The notes under the pieces are model-generated. The model was not told the origin of the DNA. It searched no databases and was given only the letters and a program-made list of their open reading frames with translations. A stretch of DNA of 64,000 nt. It comes from CAIVAT01 sp037133475 (GTDB lineage Bacteria > Bacteroidota > Bacteroidia > Bacteroidales > FEN-979). Numbering within the stretch: position 1 is the first letter of the stretch; each line of letters starts with the position of its first letter. The position numbers and the translations under genes were made by a program. This document shows, in pieces, positions 60,468-64,000 of the stretch. The DNA is taken from positions 7,291 to 71,290 of the forward strand of contig JBAXOB010000020.1 of NCBI GenBank assembly GCA_037133475.1, given 5' to 3'.

Positions 60468-61691
60468 ATGTTAAAGGCAATAAAAAACAACGTGCAGAAC
60501 ATTTACGGGATTTTCCTGGCGGAGATCGGTGAATCGTTCAACGACGCCGGTGCCGTACTGATCTTCCTGGTGGCCGCCATCATCTATCCCATGCTATACT
60601 CTACGGGCTATATGAATGAATCTATCAGGGAGATACCGGTTGCGGTGGTCGACCTTGATCATACGGCGCTCAGCCGCCAGTACGGCAGGCTGCTGGATGC
60701 CACCGAACAGGTGAAGGTGACCGAAAAACCCGGGAGCCTGAAGGAGGCCGAAGCGCTCTTTTACGACGGTAAAATCCATGGCGTCGTTTTGATCCCGGCC
60801 GGATTTGAGAAAACCGTATTCCGCGCGGAACAGGCCAAAGTCACCGTTTACTGCGATGCCGGCAGGTTCTTCGTCTATAAGCAGGTATTTACGGCAGCTA
60901 CCTATACAACCGGGATGATGAATGCAGGCGTGGAAATAAAATCGACCCTTTCCAAAGGAAAAATGGTTGATGAGGCGGTGAACCGCTATGAGGCCATCAC
61001 CCCGCAAATGTTTGATGCATACAACCCTTCATCGGGTTACGCCACCTTTATTGTCCCGGGAATCCTGATGATCGTCATCCAGCAGACCCTGCTGATCGGT
61101 ATCGGGCTGCTGTTCGGAAAACATTATGAAACAAAAAAACTTATCGCCACCGGATCGGTAAAAGGACGCATACACAGCATCCAGGTCATCCTCGGTAAAT
61201 CTTCGGTTTACGTTGCGCTGTACCTGGCAACCACGCTGGTCACCCTGGTGATGTTTTACCACTGGATGGGATTCCCGGAAAAAGCGGGCTTTCTGCGTAT
61301 TTACCCGCTGTTGCTCCTGTTTATCTACACCGTATCATTTATGGGGATCGCGATCAGTGTCTGGTTCAAAAAAAGGGTTCACTCCCTGATGTTTATCGTA
61401 TTCATTTCGCCGGTAGTCTTTTTCCTTTGCGGAATCGCCTGGCCCACGGAATCCCTGCCGGGAGCGGTAAGATTACTGGGTTACCTGTTCCCGACAACCA
61501 CCATGCTGCCGGCATTTTTAAAGCTGCGGATCATGGGAGGAGGGCTCGATTCGGTCAGGCACGAAATCACCGTTCTCTCGGTCCAGATGGTCGGCTATTT
61601 TATCGTAGCGCTGATATCAAACAAACTTGCCATGCAACGAAACAGCAGGAAAACCGGCATATCCCTGACCTTGCCGGAATTACCTGGTTAA
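60468..61691 (+). CDS. ABC-2 type permease, second of two
   Basis: 407-residue ABC-2 permease with the same layout as the one before it: an N-terminal helix near 25-45, a periplasmic domain (PVAVVDLDHTALSRQYGRLL) and a C-terminal helix bundle ending PTTTMLPAFLKLRIMGG. The shared DxDHTALSR sequence shows the two permeases are paralogues. It starts seven bases after its partner. A strong terminator at 61783 ends the operon, so no ATPase follows. Confidence 0.9.
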   Translation: MLKAIKNNVQNIYGIFLAEIGESFNDAGAVLIFLVAAIIYPMLYSTGYMNESIREIPVAVVDLDHTALSRQYGRLLDATEQVKVTEKPGSLKEAEALFYDGKIHGVVLIPAGFEKTVFRAEQAKVTVYCDAGRFFVYKQVFTAATYTTGMMNAGVEIKSTLSKGKMVDEAVNRYEAITPQMFDAYNPSSGYATFIVPGILMIVIQQTLLIGIGLLFGKHYETKKLIATGSVKGRIHSIQVILGKSSVYVALYLATTLVTLVMFYHWMGFPEKAGFLRIYPLLLLFIYTVSFMGIAISVWFKKRVHSLMFIVFISPVVFFLCGIAWPTESLPGAVRLLGYLFPTTTMLPAFLKLRIMGGGLDSVRHEITVLSVQMVGYFIVALISNKLAMQRNSRKTGISLTLPELPG

Positions 61692-61782
61692 AGTATGAAG
61701 GACACAGGATCATAAGGGTTTTGGTTAATACTATCTCGTTCTTTATGTTCCCGGTTCCTGTGTCTTTCTTTTCTCTTCCCTT

Positions 61783-61833
61783 GAGGTTGTCGGTTTATGT
61801 CGGTCGCGACATCGGCGACAACCTCTTTTTTTT
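61783..61833 (+). terminator. Terminator of the export operon
   Basis: GAGGTTGTC (61783-61791) pairs with GACAACCTC (61817-61825). Inside it a second 6-bp stem (ATGTCG/CGACAT) forms, and eight T follow. Confidence 0.92.
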
Positions 61834-61861
61834 GTATCTTTCATGGGTAAAAACAACCCCG

Positions 61862-62335
61862 ATGAACAATGTTGAAATTGAACGCAAATTCCTGGTAAAC
61901 AGGGAAAAATGGTCCCGACTCGACAAACCTCCCGGAATCCCATACATACAGGGGTATCTGAGCATCGACCAGGACAAGGTGGTCAGGGTAAGGGTGGCGG
62001 GAGACAAGGGATTCCTCACGATCAAGGGGAAATCGGATACCTTCGCGCGACCGGAATTTGAGTACAGTATCCCTGTTTCGGAAGCCCGGGAGATGCTAAG
62101 CCTCTTTACAACCGGACAGGTTGAAAAGCTGCGTACCCGGGTTCCGGCCGGAAATGGCCTGGTGTGGGAGGTTGATGAATTCCAGGGGGCAAACGATGGA
62201 TTGATTGTCGCCGAGATTGAACTTGAAAACCTGGACGATCCATTTGAAATTCCAGGCTGGGTCGGAGAAGAGGTAACCATGGATAAACGGTACTACAATG
62301 CATTCCTGTCGCTTCATCCCTATAACAGCTGGTAA
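61862..62335 (+). CDS. CYTH domain-containing protein
   Basis: 157-residue CYTH/TTM enzyme-fold protein. The N-terminal metal/phosphate signature EIERKFLV gives the ExExK motif (E5, E7, K9), and alternating strands carry basic and acidic residues (VVRVRVAGDKGFLTIKG, LIVAEIELEN). Members act on triphosphates, as tripolyphosphatase or adenylate cyclase class IV; the bacterial short form is usually a triphosphatase. The ATG at 61862 starts exactly at the conserved MNNVEIERKF. The frame is open further upstream, into the permease gene, but that is not coding. Confidence 0.9.
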   Translation: MNNVEIERKFLVNREKWSRLDKPPGIPYIQGYLSIDQDKVVRVRVAGDKGFLTIKGKSDTFARPEFEYSIPVSEAREMLSLFTTGQVEKLRTRVPAGNGLVWEVDEFQGANDGLIVAEIELENLDDPFEIPGWVGEEVTMDKRYYNAFLSLHPYNSW

Positions 62336-62379
62336 AGAGGCGGGAAATTGTTTAAATTTCCGAAACCACCGCAATATTT

Positions 62380-62460
62380 AACCACCATGATACAAGGAAG
62401 ACACAATGAACACAGAGCATATCATTGTGACCATGGTGTAAATCATTGTGACCATTGCGG
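62380..62460. repeat. Dispersed CACAATG-rich repeat, copy C
   Basis: It begins AACCACCATGATACAAGGAA, close to copy A, and continues with inverse ATTGTGACCAT-type sequence, as in copy B. It fills the gap after the CYTH gene. Confidence 0.78.
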
Positions 62461-62555
62461 ATAAATAAAGGACATTGATTGCGGGAAAGGATTGCGATGG
62501 ACAACAGTAGCATTCTAAACTGACGCATACTGAAAATCAAAGAAGAATATCAAAC

Positions 62556-62831
62556 ATGGATTCGTCCGACGACCTTCCGGAAAGTGTTGCAAAGGGAATT
62601 CTCGCCATCGTCCTGCTTGTTGCCTCTGCGCTGGCCCTTGTTTTTATGTTTGCATTCAGTGTCATCCGGATAATTACCCTGTTGGCACAAAATTCAACCT
62701 GGGATTTTCATAAAAGGAGAAACAACCGGGGGGTGGCAATGCCCTTCCATCATATTCCCGGCACGCCGAGAAAGTTTCATACGACTACGCAGGAAGCAAA
62801 CCCTGGCTACGACCGGGGCGATCACCAATAA
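62556..62831 (+). CDS. Small single-helix membrane protein, function unknown
   Basis: 91-residue protein with one long hydrophobic segment (about residues 13-43, AIVLLVASALALVFMFAF) and a basic, His-rich cytoplasmic-type tail. I do not recognise a family. The hydrophobic profile and the terminator directly after its stop support a real gene. Upstream there is only the dispersed repeat at 62380. Confidence 0.55.
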   Translation: MDSSDDLPESVAKGILAIVLLVASALALVFMFAFSVIRIITLLAQNSTWDFHKRRNNRGVAMPFHHIPGTPRKFHTTTQEANPGYDRGDHQ

Positions 62832-62833
62832 TC

Positions 62834-62870
62834 AAAAAAGCCCTGAAACACAATGTTTTCAAGGCTTTTT
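62834..62870. terminator. Bidirectional terminator between the small membrane gene and tRNA-Ala
   Basis: AAAAAGCC and GGCTTTTT arms enclose a further partly paired TGAAACA/TGTTTTCA. T runs on both strands allow it to stop the small gene from the left and tRNA-Ala from the right. Confidence 0.82.
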
Positions 62871-62882
62871 ACTTACTTAGGG

Positions 62883-62956
62883 TGGAGAATAGGGGAGTCG
62901 AACCCCTGACCTTTAGACTGCCAGTCTAACGCTCTAGCCAACTGAGCTAATCCCCC
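62883..62956 (-). tRNA. tRNA-Ala (anticodon GGC)
   Basis: The minus strand reads GGGGGAT at the 5' end and ATTCTCC plus A at the 3' end, with the G3-U70 pair that marks alanine tRNAs. The anticodon stem TTAGA/TCTAA has loop CTGGCAG, anticodon GGC. The D-loop (AGCTCAGTTGGCTAGAGC) and T-loop (GGGTTCGACTCCC) are standard. Confidence 0.96.
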
Positions 62957-62966
62957 AAAGCGGTTG

Positions 62967-62974
62967 CAAAATTA
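62967..62974 (-). promoter_or_regulatory. -7 element of tRNA-Ala
   Basis: TAATTTTG on the minus strand, ten bases before the tRNA, the third tRNA gene here with this exact octamer. Confidence 0.62.
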
Positions 62975-62987
62975 ACAACTTTTTAAT

Positions 62988-63557
62988 ATGAAACGTCTAT
63001 TTGCTGCATTAAAAATTTATCCGGATGCCGATTTCCTCTTATCCTACCGGAAATTGAAGAGCGGATTGCACCATGAACACATCAAATGGGTGGAGGAACA
63101 CAATATTCATGTTACCCTGAAATTCTTCGGGGAAACCGAAGAGCTGAAAATTCCCGCAATCTGTTCATCGCTGCGGGGGCGGGCCGGAATGACTTCTGAA
63201 ATCAACCTTCAGCTTTCGGGACTCGGAATTTTCGGCAGTGCCTATGCCCCCAAGGTGATCTGGGTGGGTATCTCACCTTTTGACCCGGTTTCATCCCTGA
63301 TGAAAAATATCCAGCGTGACCTGGCAGCCCTTGGTTTTGAAGCCGACCGACAGAACCTGGTACCTCATCTGACCCTGGGAAGGATAAAGTTTCTGAAGGA
63401 TAAGGTCCTCTTTAACCGGATGGTGGGCCAGTTCAAAACCATTGCATCGGCCCCCCTGCAAATCGGCGAAATCATCCTGTTTGAAAGCATCCTGCATCAT
63501 GAAGGACCGGAATATATCGCCCTCGACAGGTTCCCGCTAAAAAAAGAACTCCCCTGA
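62988..63557 (+). CDS. thpR: RNA 2',3'-cyclic phosphodiesterase (2'-5' RNA ligase family)
   Basis: 189-residue two-histidine phosphoesterase. The paired motifs are HVTLKFFG (H41) and HLTLGRIK (H127). They open 2',3'-cyclic phosphate ends of RNA; the reverse ligase activity is known from the family. The stop codon lies inside the left arm of a long hairpin shared with the terminator of the next, opposite-strand gene. Confidence 0.94.
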   Translation: MKRLFAALKIYPDADFLLSYRKLKSGLHHEHIKWVEEHNIHVTLKFFGETEELKIPAICSSLRGRAGMTSEINLQLSGLGIFGSAYAPKVIWVGISPFDPVSSLMKNIQRDLAALGFEADRQNLVPHLTLGRIKFLKDKVLFNRMVGQFKTIASAPLQIGEIILFESILHHEGPEYIALDRFPLKKELP

Positions 63558-63583
63558 TTTCCTTTCGGCCAATCAGGGGAGTT
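63547..63583 (-). terminator. Terminator for the DUF6249 gene, overlapping the thpR end
   Basis: A 13-bp perfect stem (AACTCCCCTGATT / AATCAGGGGAGTT) with an 11-base loop. On the minus strand it is followed by a run of T, so it terminates leftward transcription. It has no T run on the plus strand. Confidence 0.82.
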
Positions 63584-63617
63584 CACGGTGAAATACTATT
63601 CCTGTTCAGGAACCTGG

Positions 63618-63944
63618 TCAGCCAGGCTTCTCATACTTGCTGGCAATTAGATGATAGACGATAAGTCCTATCCCGCCAAACAGGCATATCATGGAGAAGA
63701 AGGCTGGTTCTTCACTCAGGGTGGTATAAACCGCCAGTACTTTTCCAAGCAGGATTCCAGTACCAATTCCTACCAGAAGCAATCCCCATTTCAACGAGGA
63801 GGGCTGGTTCTTTGAGGATTCGAAGATGGTTGCATCGGCGCCTTTTTCAATAAGCGCCTCGCGTTCTTTCCGTCTTACCAGCAGGTAAACAATTCCGTAA
63901 ACCATGGCAAAAAACGCGATCGGGATCAAAAATTCAGTATTCAT
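63618..63944 (-). CDS. DUF6249-like small membrane protein
   Basis: 108-residue protein with three hydrophobic segments (about 4-22, 50-70 and 80-100). The N-terminal sequence AFFAMVYGIVYLLVRRKERE followed by ALIEKGAD is the hallmark of this Bacteroidota membrane protein family, whose role is unknown. Members often sit next to a sigma factor and another small membrane protein. The neighbouring gene upstream is outside the window. Confidence 0.83.
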   Translation of the reverse strand: MNTEFLIPIAFFAMVYGIVYLLVRRKEREALIEKGADATIFESSKNQPSSLKWGLLLVGIGTGILLGKVLAVYTTLSEEPAFFSMICLFGGIGLIVYHLIASKYEKPG

Positions 63945-64000
63945 TTCCGTTTAATTTTGGTTTGTTTTCCGTTTTCGATCCGTTTGACGCAACATAACAA

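Noticed and set aside
61427..61861. Upstream extension of the CYTH protein frame
   Set aside because: It would overlap the permease gene and read through its terminator; the CYTH fold begins exactly at ATG 61862.

Overview
This window reads as chromosomal DNA from a fermentative or anaerobically respiring member of the Bacteroidota, most likely Bacteroidales or a close environmental relative. The evidence is lineage-typical content: GldH, a DUF4175 giant, FISUMP and SBBP-repeat proteins, a T9SS-tagged secreted protein, a fused OlsF/GlsF-type aminolipid synthase, a LytS/LytTR pair, and repeated use of the Bacteroidota promoter -7 element TAnnTTTG (often TAATTTTG). No insertion sequence, integrase, CRISPR array or rRNA gene was seen.

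Layout. 1-11.7 kb: a 5'-cut LytS/LytTR pair, then a leftward run of fused peptide-ABC ATPase, rnr and the bifunctional acyltransferase, then comF, a lamin-tail secreted protein and asd. 11.8-18.1 kb: an accessory-looking electron-transfer cluster made of a Crp/FNR regulator, a collagen-linker multihaem lipoprotein, a monohaem lipoprotein, a DUF5777 beta-barrel, a soluble cytochrome c, a membrane heptahaem cytochrome and a di-haem cytochrome b. 18.1-30.7 kb: a stand-alone riboflavin kinase, then leftward gldH, a 1254-aa histidine kinase, a methyltransferase, mnmG flanked by two parS-like palindromes, ybeY, an anti-sigma-like ATPase and DUF4175. 30.9-40.1 kb: gltX, a 1697-aa repeat protein, a T9SS cargo protein, and two decayed stretches. 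40.1-49 kb: tRNA-Gln beside glnS, folB, tRNA-Cys, purH-mreB-mreC-mreD (without mrdA/rodA), an ABC permease and a ferritin-like protein. 49.2-56 kb: a DUF255 protein, udk and a Na+-pumping methylmalonyl-CoA decarboxylase operon with mce. 56-61.8 kb: a TetR-controlled TolC/HlyD/ABC-2 export operon lacking an ATPase gene. 61.8-64 kb: a CYTH protein, a small membrane protein, tRNA-Ala, thpR and a DUF6249 protein.

How genes may work together. The best candidate for an undescribed system is the 11.8-18.1 kb cluster. Its parts fit a path from quinol (cytochrome b plus heptahaem cytochrome) through a periplasmic monohaem cytochrome to an outer-membrane barrel and two haem lipoproteins. The regulator has four cysteines placed much as in FNR. 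TTGA-N6-TCAA palindromes lie at its own promoter and upstream of the multihaem gene. The mce-mmdA-oadG-biotin-oadB operon implies propionate formation coupled to Na+ export. The two parS-like sites around mnmG suggest the window lies in the origin-proximal part of the chromosome.

All product calls come from reading motifs and family resemblance by eye. No database search was run.
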